Shown here in pieces: positions 1 to 13,900 of a DNA stretch of 64,000 bases. Numbering within the stretch: the stretch's first letter is position 1; every line of letters begins with the position of its first letter. Under the pieces are notes generated by a model. That model worked only from the letters and a program-made list of their open reading frames with translations, was not told the origin of the DNA and searched no databases. The translations under genes and the position numbers were made by a program. Origin of the DNA: Turbatrix aceti (lineage: Eukaryota > Nematoda > Chromadorea > Rhabditida > Panagrolaimidae); assembly GCA_963969345.1 (NCBI GenBank), contig OZ017768.1, forward strand, positions 5,108,718-5,172,717. The letters run 5' to 3'.

Positions 1-3000
1 TATTACCAGGGCAATAAAGCCCGGTTCACGCGAAAAATGCTGGGGCTGCATGTCCGTTAATAGAGGTGTTATGCGCCGCCCGCGACGACGTGGGACGTGA
101 CATGGGGCTAACTGCCAGGCCGGGCTAGGTATCAAATTCGCCTGTCAGCAACATGCGGGCAACTCGATACTGCCTGCCTGAGAAACGACACGCCTGTGCA
201 CACGGCATCTTCTTGTCCGTCTTGACCGAGTGTTTCTCGTTCAAGGAAAAAAAACATGTGAAACGAACGGCGTCTGGCTGGTTTGAACTTCCTTTCGACC
301 CTCTCGACAAGTGTGCCATCGGCGAAGGAAAAAAACCAAAAAACCGACTTATGCAGGCAGTCCGGGGCGAAAAGCTGTCAACCAGGAAAATAAAGTTGGT
401 TGCATGCCGGCGTGAAAAGGAAGAAGACTTATTTTTATTTCCGACTCCTTGGTACATACCACCAACTTCCTGTGTTCTGGTCAGACCGGATGAGAAGGCC
501 TTGTTACCACGCATGCGTGGTCGAAATCCCCTGTTAACCAGCCACGCTCTAGGACTCTGGATGAACGACGCGTGCATGCGCACGTGCAGTCTTACAGCCT
601 TTTTTGTGCCCGCAAAGCAAACCGCAAACCACAACGAAGAATGCATATACATACTTTTGAGTGCTGCAAACACTTTTAAACTCGAGTGGCGCAGGCACAA
701 GTTGAAGGGTAGGTAGCAGAAATCTCGTACCGTTCTGTTACGGGATTTCTGTGAACAGAGGACAAAGAGGTGTTCGCGAATGCCCCGATGTAAAAAAGCC
801 CCAAAGAAAGCCACAAAAGGAGACAGGACAGCAGAACACAGTGAGGGCAATGACGCCAAATACATAGATAAAGAGATACAAAGGTACACTACTTAGCTGA
901 GTGCATGTGACAGAGGGCGAGGGCGAGGGACACGGACGAAACACGGATGCTGGGGTGATAAGCGTGCCTTTTTTTCTACAGATAAAATGTGCGGGCTGCG
1001 GGTCGAGACAATGCAACTTGCCTGCGAGGAGCTAGCAGACGTCTAACGGGACTAGCGTGCAATTGATTTTTTTTAGGATCTTTGGAGAGTTCGGGTACAA
1101 CTACTTATCACATAGCGGCGGCGGCGGCGTTGGTTGTCAAGGGCTTGTTCAGGCCCCGAATTTTTCGCACAGGACAAACCGAGACCAGAGGTCACAGAAA
1201 GAGGGCCCGGCACTCTTCGTTGAAGAAAAAAACTAATGAACGCGATTTGCATGAAGATGACGGCATTCTGGGTGCGGGAATGGGACCTAGCGTGCCCAAA
1301 AGCACTAAACAGTTTCCCTTGCCACTTTTTTTATGTGCCGCAAACTTTTCAATTCACACACACGTGGACGGAATTTTTGATTTGCTTTGAACATGTTTTT
1401 TTTTTGAAAAAAAAGGAACAAGAATATCTGATTTGCGGGCGGATGAAAAATGGAAAAATGGATCTGCGAACGAACAAACTGCCAAATGGCCAATGCAGAC
1501 GATTCTGTGACAAATTTCGGTTTCCGTTTGTTTTGCAAGAAAAAAACAAAGGATATGCGTGCGAGAAAAGAAACGAGGACTCGAGAGAGGGGAAGAAGCA
1601 CCTGCCAGGCAGGCTAAGGACGCGGAGCACCGGTTGGCCGAGCCGCGATAATAGGCATGTTTGCCCGGTGGCAGGTTTGGGGGAAGGAACGCGGATAAAC
1701 AACATCCAATAGACTGAAAAACGCAAAAACGCGTCATACACGCTGCATGGCAAACGAACAGCAGGAACAGGGGATAATCGGGGGGCCTGTGTTGGTTGGG
1801 TGTTCGCTGCACGTTCATCCAAGGCTCAGGCTCAGTCAGGCTTTTTTGTTCCGGAGATGATGCCGGACATGCAGGGAAGGGAATGTCGATGTCGTCGTTG
1901 CTGCATCAGAGGGGGGGACCTGGTCGATCTTTGTGGCTCTCTTCGACAACTCAAGTTCGTCGAAGAGTTCGAAGAGGTTCATTTCACTTGCGAGGGACTT
2001 ATTGAAGCATACTGGCCGCTGTGCAGGCGCGCAGGTGTTCTGAGGACACCTGGGGGGCACTCCGCAAAACCAGGCCACTAATTAGTCCCCAATTAACATG
2101 ATTCGGGTTCATAGAATCCGATTTGTGTTTGCCTTGACAAAAGAGACATGCAACAAAAAAAAAGAAAGAATGAGGCGCTACTCGTCCGATTGAATGGATT
2201 GTGTATTTAGCTACCCACTCTGGCGGGCGTGGAGCATGTCGGTTCGGTTGACGGAAGAGAGGAAGTCGTGAAAAAAACCGCTAGAGCAAAATACAACCAC
2301 CATCGAGACAAGGCCGAGGCAGACAGGGGTCGTAACCACTAAAAAAGAAATTTAGGGTGGCAGTTTTGAGGTCGAGTGGTTTTTTTTCTTGACCGGGCGA
2401 ACGAACCGAATCTCCTATGTCGCTATCGACTGCTGCCGCCGCCGGGGGGGGGGGGCTCGATGCGAAAGATGTCTCTACATGCTCCCCTCGGGGAACGAAG
2501 CGGTTATGGCCACCCCCCCTTCTCCTGCTTTTTTGGCAGCTGCGGCTGGGCTGCGAGGCCGGCCCGAGTTCGGGAGTGCCTTCTTCACACGCTGCCGGCA
2601 GCATCCACGAGGCCCAGCGGCCTGGCCAATCCTGGCACTTGCTGTGACTCACACGTGGAGAGCAAGAGCGAGAGCACGGAAAAAAAGAGGCGACTTGTGC
2701 GCCCTGAAATTCGGTCTTTTTTCAGTCGGTGACGTCAAAAACTCCTAGCTCTCAAGTCGTAGGCGAGAGAGCGAGAGCAGCAACTGGCTAGCTGGCTTGT
2801 GCGTTTTTTCTGGGATTCGCGAAATACGACCGACGCCTCCTCAGAGTCTTCCTGATGGGGCAAAAAAGCTGCGAGATAACCGGTAGAGCCGGAGTGAAGA
2901 GAGACTAATTAAATACATCACACACAACTCTCGCGCGTGATTTTATCGTGACCGTGGCCGGGGCCGTGGACGTGGCAAGGGCACGCGACGTCACATGAGA

Positions 3001-5314
3001 GGGCCCTGAATGGTTTAGCAGGCATGACAAATGCCGACCAATATTTATGTAGCTACTAAGCCCCCGGAAAATGGCGGTAGAGCGCATCTGCGGCCATGAA
3101 TCAGGACCGGGTCTACTGACGCTTCGACTGACGGAAGCCAGGAGAAGCAATCGCCGCATAATGCGACCGGAAGTCAACTCCGGGAAAACCCATTTGGCGT
3201 CCAACGTCCCCCCAAAAAAATGGAATTGGCTCGCTCGCACGCCCCCTTTTTATATGCCGCTTCCAACGGGGGAGGGCCCGGGCCTTTTTAGAAAATTTGG
3301 GCACAAAGGTTAACTTTTTTAATTGGTTCATTTCTCCTAGGACGAAAAACGAGGGCGAAACGATAATTGAAAACACAGCTTTGCGAAACCGAAAAAAAGG
3401 CGTTCGAATTTCTAGGAAACGTAGCATTGTTCGGAGCAGTGAATAAGCTTCTGCGACGCAACAAAAAATAAAATCTAATTTAACGTAAAAAAAAGCGGTT
3501 ACATTCAGCTCGCTTATTTTTTTATTCAGGGGGCTTTATGTAGTTTAGTTGATGCCTGCAACAAAACATGCATAAAAAGGTGGGAATCGACTAATCATCT
3601 ACAAAAAAAGCTAATTTATAATTTTTTTTGATTCTGCGAATTTGTTTTTTTATGCATTTTGGAAGCACTCATAACGCATAAAAGGGTTTTTTGAGCATAA
3701 TAAATGTCATTTGAGGCCTGGAATGGGTGGATGGTTTTGGTAGCGAGAACACAAAATTATTTTATGAACGGACCGAAAAGTGTTCTAACGTAAAAAAAAT
3801 ATCGCGTGAGGGCACGTGAGATTCTGAGCTCGATAAAAAGGTCAGACTCGATACGATAAAAAAAAGTAAAAATTAGCTACACAGAAGTACAGACGTGTCT
3901 GTACTGACAAACTGACAACAGCAGTCGTTAGTAGGTGCGCGACCGACTCAATATTTAGTGAATAGGATCGTTAGCTCGCAGCTCGCAGCTGCGACCCAAC
4001 AGGACCGACCAATGGATCAATGAGATCATTTGTGGGTTCGGGTTCGGGTTCCTGTTGCGCTGACCTGTTGGTCGACTAGAGACTAAAGAGGTCAATCTGA
4101 AAGGTATACTACAGCTGTTGTGATCGTTTTTCGTTTTTCGGCCATCAAATGGAATTCTAGGAAGTCAAAAAGCTTCATGAAGATTTTTGAACTCTATGAA
4201 GGGTGTCTGATCTGTTTTTTTGTTGATGACGATGGCACAAAACAACTGCGACGACAACAAAGAATTAGATTGTCTCGAACGCTCAGCTCAGTCGGACAAT
4301 TGCCCACTCTCGTTTCTGTTTTTTTTTGAATGGCATTTTTGGCGTGTAATACGCGTGGTGGATCTGCCATGCGGCAAAAACAGAGAACAGAGCGAGCCTC
4401 GTGTTGATATGCAGTGCCGGTTCTCACTGCTTATTTTGAATATTTACAACGAGTACGTACGTGTTTTTTTTTGCTCAACGAAAAAAAAAGAAAACAAAAC
4501 ACAGCAAAAAGAGAGTTGGGAGAGGTACTTTTTTTCAAGTAGGAGATACATACATATTTACAAACGCCATTCTCGAAAATGCACCCGTGCCCGCACCCGT
4601 GTCCCGTAATTAGATAGCGGATGTCCCTGTCCCTGTCTTTACAAGACCCTGTCAAGACCCTCCTTTCCTAGAAACTCTCACAGCGGGTCGTAATTATTTT
4701 TCCTTCGTTGAAACTGTCAACATTTTTGACCGTTTCAACGTCACGGTCCATGCCCGGGAGGTCAGAGGCCACGCAGAAGGCGCGGAAGACAAAACAAGGC
4801 AATTTGAACCCAATTGTCCGGTTTAATAATCCGAAAAACAGGGAAATGCGATAAAAACAAAAACAAGGCTATCACACAATTTTCCTATTTTTCATCTCAA
4901 ATTGAAAACGTTTGAGCTGGCCGGCCGGCTGGCAACTTTTGCTCCTCTGACGTCAGGTGGTGCTGCAGGGGCGTGCTGCGTTCATTCACCCAGGGCTTTA
5001 CCCACCAGCAAGCACACGTGGATAACCGCAAGCATTCACGCAGGTCTTCCCTGTGATTGACGGGAAAACCTGCGCTGTCTGAAGGCGATCAAGGGAGTCT
5101 TGCAGGGGCTGCAAGAAGTGCGACTTGTGGTCGACGATCAAAAAAGATACCCTAGGTTCTAGGCGAAGTAATCAATCGTTGGGGTTCATCGGGGGCAAAA
5201 TATCAGAATCAGCGGTATTTATTTATTTATTTTATTTATTTCACCATTACTCAGTGGTTAGTTATCATTAGACCAGATGTTAGGAGGAAAAAGTAAATTT
5301 GTCTTAATTCAGAC
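1..5314. other. Intergenic DNA, no gene supported
   Basis: Several open frames of 60-160 codons exist on both strands, but they overlap each other in different frames, have low-complexity composition and resemble no family I recognise. The stretch holds homopolymer runs, including 12 consecutive G at 2444-2455, a short inverted repeat at 3886-3905 with arms of 8 bp, and an inverted repeat near 4709-4742 (CGTTGAAAC and its complement). I see no tRNA or rRNA. Confidence 0.5.
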
Positions 5315-5583
5315 CAAGACATAAAATTGGCCCAAAAATTAGACCGCCTTTCTTCGGCTCGATTTTTTTTATTTTTGTTTTAATGACATTTTTTAAATTT
5401 TGATTTAAAAATTGTGCACAAACTTTTGAAAAAAATAAGAATTTGTAAAAATGTAATGCAAAAAATTTTTAGTTGAAACAAAAAATGATACAAAATTCTG
5501 CTATTTGCAAAAAATATCTCAGAATTTTTTTCGGCTTTCTCGGTCGGCCTAAATATTTTAGGCCGACCGAATTTTTTGCCTTG
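5315..5583. mobile_element. Decayed hAT-like MITE
   Basis: The left end reads CAAGACATAAAATTGGCC and the right end, read in reverse, begins CAAGGCAAAAAATTCGG. These resemble the termini of the better preserved element at 40642-40939 (CAAGGCATAAAA). The interior carries the same GGCCTAAAAAT-type motifs, for example an internal palindrome around 5545-5570 (TCGGCCTAAATATTTTAGGC). The eight flanking bases on each side agree at only about six positions, so the target-site duplication has decayed. There is no coding capacity. Assignment rests on similarity to the second copy in this window. Confidence 0.5.
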
Positions 5584-7907
5584 GTTCGAACGGGCGTTCA
5601 TTTCCTACAATGACATTGCCGGAGTGATTCCGGCCGTCCGGAGCGCGTAGCGATCGAAATTGAAATCTGCGTGGACGGACACGCGTCAATTTCCCTTGCG
5701 TCTTCGACACCGATGACTGACTGAGGATCCGGTTCAAAGTACGCCAGCCTTCCCTCCCCAAAGACAAAGAAATCAGGATGGTACCAAACTTTTGACGACT
5801 CGTGTAGACGACTAAAATAAGAGGATTTTTTTGGATTCTGATAATTACGCTTGGGGTGTGGTTGACTTGCGACTTACTGCAAAACTGAATATTTTTTTGC
5901 AGCCGTACAACTGGCGCATGAAAAGTTGCAAAGAACAAATTTTTTTTCCTTTATTGTGGGGGCAAAGAACGAATTTTTTTCAAACTTGGCAGAACAATGA
6001 AAAAGTTTTTAATGGATTTTCCGGACATTGGAAAAGATTCTAAGCAGCCTTTTTTGGGCATGACTTGAAACACTCACAAAAATTGGTATATTGCTAAATA
6101 TTTATTCAGTCTGAAAGCGTCATTCGACAAAAAACACCTCAGACGCAACCAAATCTGAAAAAAACCAGTCAGCCATCAGACAACAGCTGCAGTCTGTCTT
6201 CGGGGACACCGTCTCGATGTCAGACGCTTTCAGTGAGCTGAGCACAAAAAACGAGAGCAAACATGAAAAAATGGAAGCCGGATACGGGGTTTTTTGATTT
6301 TTCGTTCCGCACAACGATGTACGCCTCAATTGACATCATTTCAGCCGCTACGGCCCGCAGCGATCCATTTTGTATGGTTTTAAGACTTTTTTTACGATCG
6401 CGATTGATTTTGTGACTCTCAAGCCTGATCGCTGACGTCACCGAACTTTTGGCGGAGGCGGAGGGGGGAGGGGTGGACGACAGGATACAGGATGGTATCC
6501 GACGAACGAGCCACCGATGTATGAATCAAACTTTGTGTATTCAGCAAATTGACGTGTCTGAGTAATCAAAACTTTTTTTCTTTTTTTCTTCGAATCGAGG
6601 ACGATTGTTTCCCCGGGTTTCGCATGAAAATCCCGTGAACTCTGCTCTGATGAGAGCATCCATCCCCTCACTCGATGCCGGAAACGTGTTTGTTTCCATA
6701 GCAGGCCCAGTCATTCGCTAGATGCACTTTTCTCCCGGACACCCCAAAAATATGAATGTGAATATGTTTGCAGAACCGGCTGGCTACTGGATGGAATTCT
6801 GGGGTGACACAACTGTTCAACTAGTATAATAAATATTTATTTACTATTGTTGTTCGCCAGATGAATTTTTGAAAAGTAATCATGCAGGCACCAAAGAACG
6901 TAACCCATGTGAACGAGGTGGCTTTTTTCCATCCAGGCGAATGATTCATCGCTGTTTACACATGTATTTCTGGACAGTATACTAAAGTTAGGCCAGTTTT
7001 ATTTTTGCCACAAAAAAAATCCTCAGAATTTTTGATTTATTACTAAAATTTCATATTTCACCTAAAAAACGCTGTACGAATTTTTTTATGGGTCGCAAAA
7101 AAAAGGAATTTTGATGCATGAACAACTGTCGATTCAAATGAACAAAACCAGACGCATCCAAAAAAGGAAAAAGAACGACTGTGTATTTTCCAAAAATAGA
7201 AGCGATGCGATATTTTTGGCGCGTTTCAACGTTTTACGATTTTTATACTTCGCTGATGTTGCTTTTGAATTTTTTTTTTGATTTTTTATATCTTTTCATT
7301 TTGTAGAAAAACTTTTTTTTCCGGCAAACAAGTTTGTAAATTATTTTTTGTGGTATTTACAATTACGATATTATACCACAGACAATGATTTCCGATAATC
7401 TTTTTTTTTATTTTTTTTCATTTTCCTCATTTGTTTTTTTCACAATTTTTTTTCGGCAAACCATATCGTAAATCATTTTTTCCTGGTAGTTTTACACCCC
7501 GACAATCCGCCTTCGATATGAGAGACATATTTATGAACTCTTCTGGTCCGCTTCGTGCCATCAATGTACATATACAAAAAATCAAAGAGTATATAAAAAA
7601 CAACAATGCACAAGTGAAAAACTCGTTCAACGAAAAACAATAGGTTTTTTTTTTGTAACTGTATTGAGTGTGGATCGAAAGAATGTGCGCGTGAGGAGGG
7701 CGAGTGATTTGATTTGGATTTCCGGCATGGAAGGTGGAGGGAATAAAGAGAAAAGAAAAACAAGCGCAAATGGAGGGATGACCTGCGTACGTACGCTCGA
7801 AGGAAGGCGATCGTTCCCCTGGATCGCTGCGGGAGGGAGCTAAGGACCCGTGGCTGAAGATGAAGAAGAAGAGGCAAAGTCGTATGCATTTACGCATGTA
7901 CGCAGGT
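5584..7907. other. AT-rich intergenic DNA downstream of the PASK gene
   Basis: No coding region is supported. The sequence is rich in A and T runs. Because the PASK gene is on the minus strand and stops at 7908, the upper part of this stretch probably holds its 3' UTR. A possible minus-strand AATAAA lies near 7405-7415 in a poly-T/A tract, but the tract is too simple to be sure. Confidence 0.4.
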
Positions 7908-10900
7908 TCATCGAGCGCTAACAATGCCGGATTCCGGCTGCTGCTTTTCGGCGTGGTTCAGGTGCGACGTGAGAGCTGCGCAGCTGTTGTTCGCCGAGGA
8001 AGGGTGGAGGTGGGTTGTGAGGTCCGACACGTAGAGAGGAGGCACGACTTGGGCTCGTTCTGAAAAAAACGCAATCGATAAGCGAGAATTTTGAATTTTA
8101 GAACAAGTGTTCTAATTTGGAGAAAAATTTTTCTTTGACTCAGAATAGACTAGAAATTGCACAAAAAACACCTAATCGTAAGAAATTTCTAGCAGTAAAG
8201 AATTTTGAACAAAAACTACTCAGAATTAATAAAAATTGTTGTTTTTATCCGTAAAGTGTATATTTTTTTCAAAAAAAGTTACGAATCTTCGGAGTCAACT
8301 TTTTTGAAAAAAACGCCGACTTCAACTTTCGACTGTGAGCCTGCATCGACTCCGGAACTCGGTGAAATACTGTTAAGAACATCAATTTTTTAATTGATGC
8401 TTTTTTTTATTTTTTTCGGTAAAAACATTTTCTAAACAGTCGAAAAATTTTGAACTTACCACAATTCTTGAGAAGTTCTTGGAATTTATACTGCTTGGCA
8501 TCGACGGACTGAGTGACCCACCAGTGGGTCTGGATATCAGTTACCGTAGCGCGAGCCTTGGGGTTCGGCTCTAGTAGACGAGATAGCACCTGGTAGAGGC
8601 CTTCGCTGATGTGCCACGGCAGATCCATTTCCGCGCGGATCGAATCCTCGACTGTGCGGAATGGGTTCTCAAAGAAAACCAGCGTGTACAGCAGCACTCC
8701 GAGGGACCACATCTCGAGCTCCGGGCCGAGGTATTTGTTTCCGGTGAGGACCTCAGGTGAGCAGTATTCCATAGTGCCACAGAATGTCGAAAAAACAATA
8801 TCTTCCCCAAAATACGCCGCGGAGCCGAAATCAATGAGCTTGCAGCAGAAATTCTGATCGATGATTACGTTCTCGTCCTTCAGATCGCGGTGAACAATGT
8901 GGTTGGAATGCAGGTAGGTAACTGCGGAGACAATCTGCCGGAAAATGTAGGAGATAAGAGGTTCGTCGACCGGCGGCTGATTTTCAATAAATTCGAAAAG
9001 ATCCATGCCGCAGCCGAGTTTCTCCATCACCAGTTGATAGTGCGTGTCGTTCTCGAAGACGTCCAATACACGAACAATGTTCGGGTGGCGCAGGGTCTCG
9101 AGCAGGTGTACCTCAATCGGGACGAGACGGTTTCTCTTCTTCGAGACAACCCACGAGTCCTGGAGCACCTTGGCCTTCGTCACGAACTTGGTCACTGCCA
9201 GCAGTCCCGTATCCTTGCGTGCCGAGACCTTGACCGAGCCAAAAGCGCCGTAGCCAATGAGCTGGAAGGTGTCGTAGTGCTTGCTGTACTCGCCGCGGAT
9301 GCATGCGGTGCTCTCGTCGAGCGAGGCCGTGGATTCGTGTTTCTCGAGGCCGTTGGCCTTGACGCAGAAATCGACGGTATCAGCGGAGAGGCTGTCGTCG
9401 ATGGTGAAGCGCGTCAGCAGGTCGCTGGGCATCTTGGCGATGAATGTCAGGTCTGAGTCGTCATCGTCGGTGGAGGATGCACGGGCTTTGCGGGCCGCAG
9501 CGAGTTCCCGCTCGAGGACGACCTCTTCCTGGGCCGTCAGCTGGCTAAATCCATAATCCACGTTCCTATCAAAGCTGATGCAGACCGCAAAAAGCCGGGG
9601 CGTAGATGGCATGTCCAGGGAAGTTATCTCGAAGCGAACAGGAATCAGAGAACCGTCGATGTGCTTCGCGAGGTCGTAGAAGACGCCCGATCGAACAACG
9701 TGCAGCTTGGCAGTTTCTTCGTTTTCCTCGATTAGGTGCGACATTTCTTCCTCCGTTAATAGGCCCTCATCGGCGACGTCCATAGCATCGCCATTCGTCA
9801 GTGGCACGGCATCATCGTCGTCTGAAGAGAAAACCGTGGTGCGCACGGCGGACGTTGAAGGCAGACGCGAGCAGGACGCTGAAGCCTTGTCTTCTTTGTG
9901 CAGGGTGTTGAAGAACGTCGGAATGAGGTCTGTTACCGACTGAAAATCAAAACCGTAATTTAAATACAATTTGAATGGGGAATCAGAAAACTCACCAAAG
10001 TACAGAATCCGTTGGAAACATGTCCGCCGATCGGACGGCCGGTTTCGTGGCCGATGAGCTCGTGAAGGAAATTTTCATTGAACGAGTACAGTGTTCCGTC
10101 CTCGGTGATCGTAATTACGCCATTGATAGACGCAAGCGAGCGAATCTGGATTTCGTACGATAATGGGGGTCCTGAAAAAAGTGAAAACTCGTAAAATCTA
10201 ATGAACTCTAATTTTTTTTTGATTTTGGGGTGAACAATTATTTTTGTCGTTTGACACGGTTGTTATCGTCAAAAATGCGATTGGCAAACGAAATCAAAAA
10301 ACGAGTTCGTCCAGATAACGAACATTCAGGATAAAAAAAAACATGTGTAAGCGCACAAAAAAACGAACCTTCAGCAAAATCAGCGTGTACGATAACGTTG
10401 AGCGGGATGCCGTTCTTCTTGACCGACAATCCGCAGCAAAACTGTTCCCTGCCCATGGCATCTGGGTCGAGTTCCAGCGCGGGCATGAGTTTGTGGATCT
10501 CAGTGCCGAAGAGCCGGTTTGTGCAGTCGTATCCCAAAAGGACGCCGAGTGCGTCGTCGGCGCGGAAAATTCGGCCCTTGGCGCCGAGGATGACGTCGAT
10601 GTGGAGCGCGCTGATGGGCTCCATGAGGATGAGCCAGCGCCGGTTGGTCGCTGAATCCTCGACAACAGCCTTCTTTGCCGACTTGATAGGCATGACGCAG
10701 CCGTTCTTCCTCGGTGGGCTGGGAGCTTTCACCTCGGGGGACCGAACGAGAACCCGAATTCCAAGACCGCCGTCGTCTGGCTCGTCTTCGGCTGCGTCAA
10801 GGAGATCCGGCATCGCGCTGAGTGTCGTCGCGCCTTTCGAGTGCTCACGCATCGTCGTCGTGGCTGGGGGAGTCGAGAATGCCGAACAACCTCGGACGGA

Positions 10901-13900
10901 GGCAGTCTGGTCATGGGCCTGGGCGGGGGCCGCACTCTGCTGCTGTAGGTCGTCAGCAGAAGACTGGGAAGAGGCCACCGGTGAGAGAGCGCGTCCCTTG
11001 GTGGTCGCTGCTGGCGGAGCTAGACAGGCTGGGGGAGCCTCGGAAGCGGGGCTCGAGGAAGGCGAGGGGGTCGAGTTCTCGACGAGAACGTTGAGGTAGG
11101 GCGAGTACGGGGCGGACGTCGACTTGGAGCGACAGGGCAGGTCGAGGGGATTTGCCGAGTCGGATTGCGACGAGGCAAAGGCAGGTAGGGGGAGGCCGGT
11201 TGGTCCGACGTGGAAGTGGTTCACGACCGGTACGGTAGGCACGGGGGCTGCTGCTGCTGCTGCTGCCGGTGCGTTGTTCTGATTGGGAGCCGTTGGAGTC
11301 GAAGTCGTTACGCTGCAACAAAAGAATTTATTTTTTGGTTTAAAAACGTTTTTGAAAAAGCTTTTCACGTGTTTTGTCTTCACAATTTTTTTTTGGCGAA
11401 ATAAATGGCGTCCTCAGAATTTGCAAAAAAACATTTTTCCCGGTTTTGGGAAAAAAGAAAAAAAGAGAGAAAGAAAAGGGTCTTCCGCGTGATTGACGTG
11501 GACCCAGAGAGCGAGCAGAGAGCAAAGGTTGGCACAAACCCCCGCCGTGACAGCACGTTCTCGTTCTCATTCTTCTTAAAAATTTATTTCTTTCTGATGT
11601 GAGGCAACCAGAAATTTGGAACGTAATGACAAACGACACAAAAGCAAACGACTTGCGAGAATTATCATTTTGGGGGCACGCGAGTAAAATTACCCAGAAA
11701 TAAGCCGGCCACGAGAAATAACGTAAAGCCATTTTGGCTGGACGTGTGCATTACGATCTGTCCTGGCGCCCAGACAGAACAGAGGAGGAAACAAAATTTA
11801 TCGGCGGCAGAAAAAAAGAAAAAAGGAGGGTTCGTTGTCTAGGGAGCAACTTTGTTTTGTTTTTGCTTGTCCTTCGAGTTCACCCAGGCTGAACCCAGCG
11901 AGCCGGAAGGCTTGGCTGGCCTTCGACCGAACGGCAACAAAATCAGAGATAACAAAAAAAGAGCGTTACGCCGTTTTTCGTAGAAACGAATACGACAGGA
12001 CTGACAGCTAGCCAGCCAACTTCCCCCTCCTCCCCGTCTCGTAAAAAAAAACGACGAGCCTCCTTCGAAGCAGACTAAATCAAAGCACGAGATTCCGGAT
12101 GTCGATAAAATCTGACGAGCACACGCTCTCAGTTGATAGACACGCAGAATCCAAGAAAAAAACTACATATAGTATTTCGCCATTTTTGGACCCGAAAAAA
12201 AAATCGAAAAAAAACAACACGGAATACAGAACACTCAATTCGAATGAAGCTCATTAGTCAGGAGGAAACGGAAACGGTGTTGAACTTTGCAGACGAGCAC
12301 CAGTCGCTTCACATCAGACTGGAATGGTTCCGGGCAACAAACCGCAGTATTTCCCAGGACTTTCTGCACCTCAAAAAACGGCGGCAGCGAGGACAATGGA
12401 GGATGGATGGATGCAAAGCGAAGCGATGGAGGGCAGCACCGACGTGCATTTTCGGTGCACGACGATAGAACTGACTGGCTCGAAAAAAGACAGCCGTTTT
12501 ACAGAATAATCGAAAACGAAAGCGGGGCAATAACAAAAATGAATTAAAAAATTGACAACAAAACACAGACTTTCAGCAATTCCGGGCGACTCGACTTTTT
12601 CCGATTCTCCCAACCTTTGATCCTGGCCGTGCCTGTGCTTTGGCCGGCCGGGATCCAACCATCCACAACAGAAGAGAAAATAAATGCACGCAGAAAAACG
12701 AAACGTGCTCGTGTTCTGGCCTACGTCACCACGCGATGAGTGGCCGAGGCGGAAAAGTGCAGGTATGTACAGATAATAAACTGCCGCCTTTCAAGTATCA
12801 TCTACCTGCCTACCTGTCCGATGGGTTCGGCGATAAGACAGGTGTGGGGTGCGGTGTATGCGCAGGTTCTGTCAAGCAGAAGGGACAATTATGTATTGCA
12901 CCATCGACGGGGACAACGATTATTACCTGGCGAGGTCGGATGCTTGCCACGACTACGGTCAGTCTGTCAGACAGCGCCGATAAACCAACCCAATAATCAG
13001 GGGCGCGAGCGCGCCGTTCTTCTTATCAATCACGCTTCTTTCCTTCCTTCTTTTTTTCCCCGGCGATGACAACGACGTCGACAACGATGATGACAACTTC
13101 AGATCCGGCGCGCAAATGCTAAACCAGTCGGCAGAGGGGGGAAAGGGGCAATCGATAAGTTGATCTTCTACGAAGGCTGCTGGATGCAGGAAGAACGAAG
13201 CAGCGCTCGGAGTACGTGCAGCACCACAGAACCACCCCAGAAGCAGCCAGCCACGCTACGCTGAACGAACGAACGTGGCCGTCAACAAAAAAATCTGGGA
13301 AACAGGTAGAACGCTGGGGAAAAGTAAAAAGACCTGGTGAGTAGTCAACTTTCTATTTATCAACGACTTCGGCGGTCGGACAGGCGTGCCCGGCGCTGCT
13401 TCTGATGTGAGAACTGCACACCTTTGCACTGCAAATGCAGTCAAGCAGCGCTCTGCGATCGTTATCGAGCCGCCGCCGCCATCGACACCGTCGTCGGCGT
13501 CGTTGTCGCCAGAGGGCGTAGTCGAGTTTTTAGGGGGGGGCGGATGATGACTTTGACAAATTCGATGAACAGGAAAAATAATGAGACAGCGTTATCACGC
13601 ATTTACCCACCCCTCCAGCTGGCTGGGCTGGCAGGCTGTTCTCTGAGCTGGGGCAGACGAAACAGGTACCCTACCCTGGGTGACCGACCGTTAAGACGAT
13701 GGATGACAGTCGGGCGAGATAGGGCGAAGAACAGTGAAAAACGACCGCGCTAATGTCAGTCAGTCCATAAGAAATCAAAATCTTCAAAAAACACGAAAAA
13801 AAATGGAACGATTAATTACCACAAGTACCGACCGACTCTTCGGAGGACCAGCTGCTGCTGCTGCACTCCCCCGGACAGTATGTACTAGACACTCATGCAC

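Noticed and set aside
3886..3905. Palindrome AGTACAGACGTGTCTGTACT resembling a nuclear-receptor site
   Set aside because: A single 8-bp-armed palindrome with no linked gene; too weak for a regulatory call.
8890..9456. Long open frame on the plus strand opposite the PASK kinase exon
   Set aside because: It is the antisense of the conserved kinase domain; its length comes from codon structure of the real gene.
10398..11099. 233-codon plus-strand frame opposite PASK exon 5
   Set aside because: Antisense of the GC-rich Ser/Pro/Ala linker exon, with repetitive composition and no domain.
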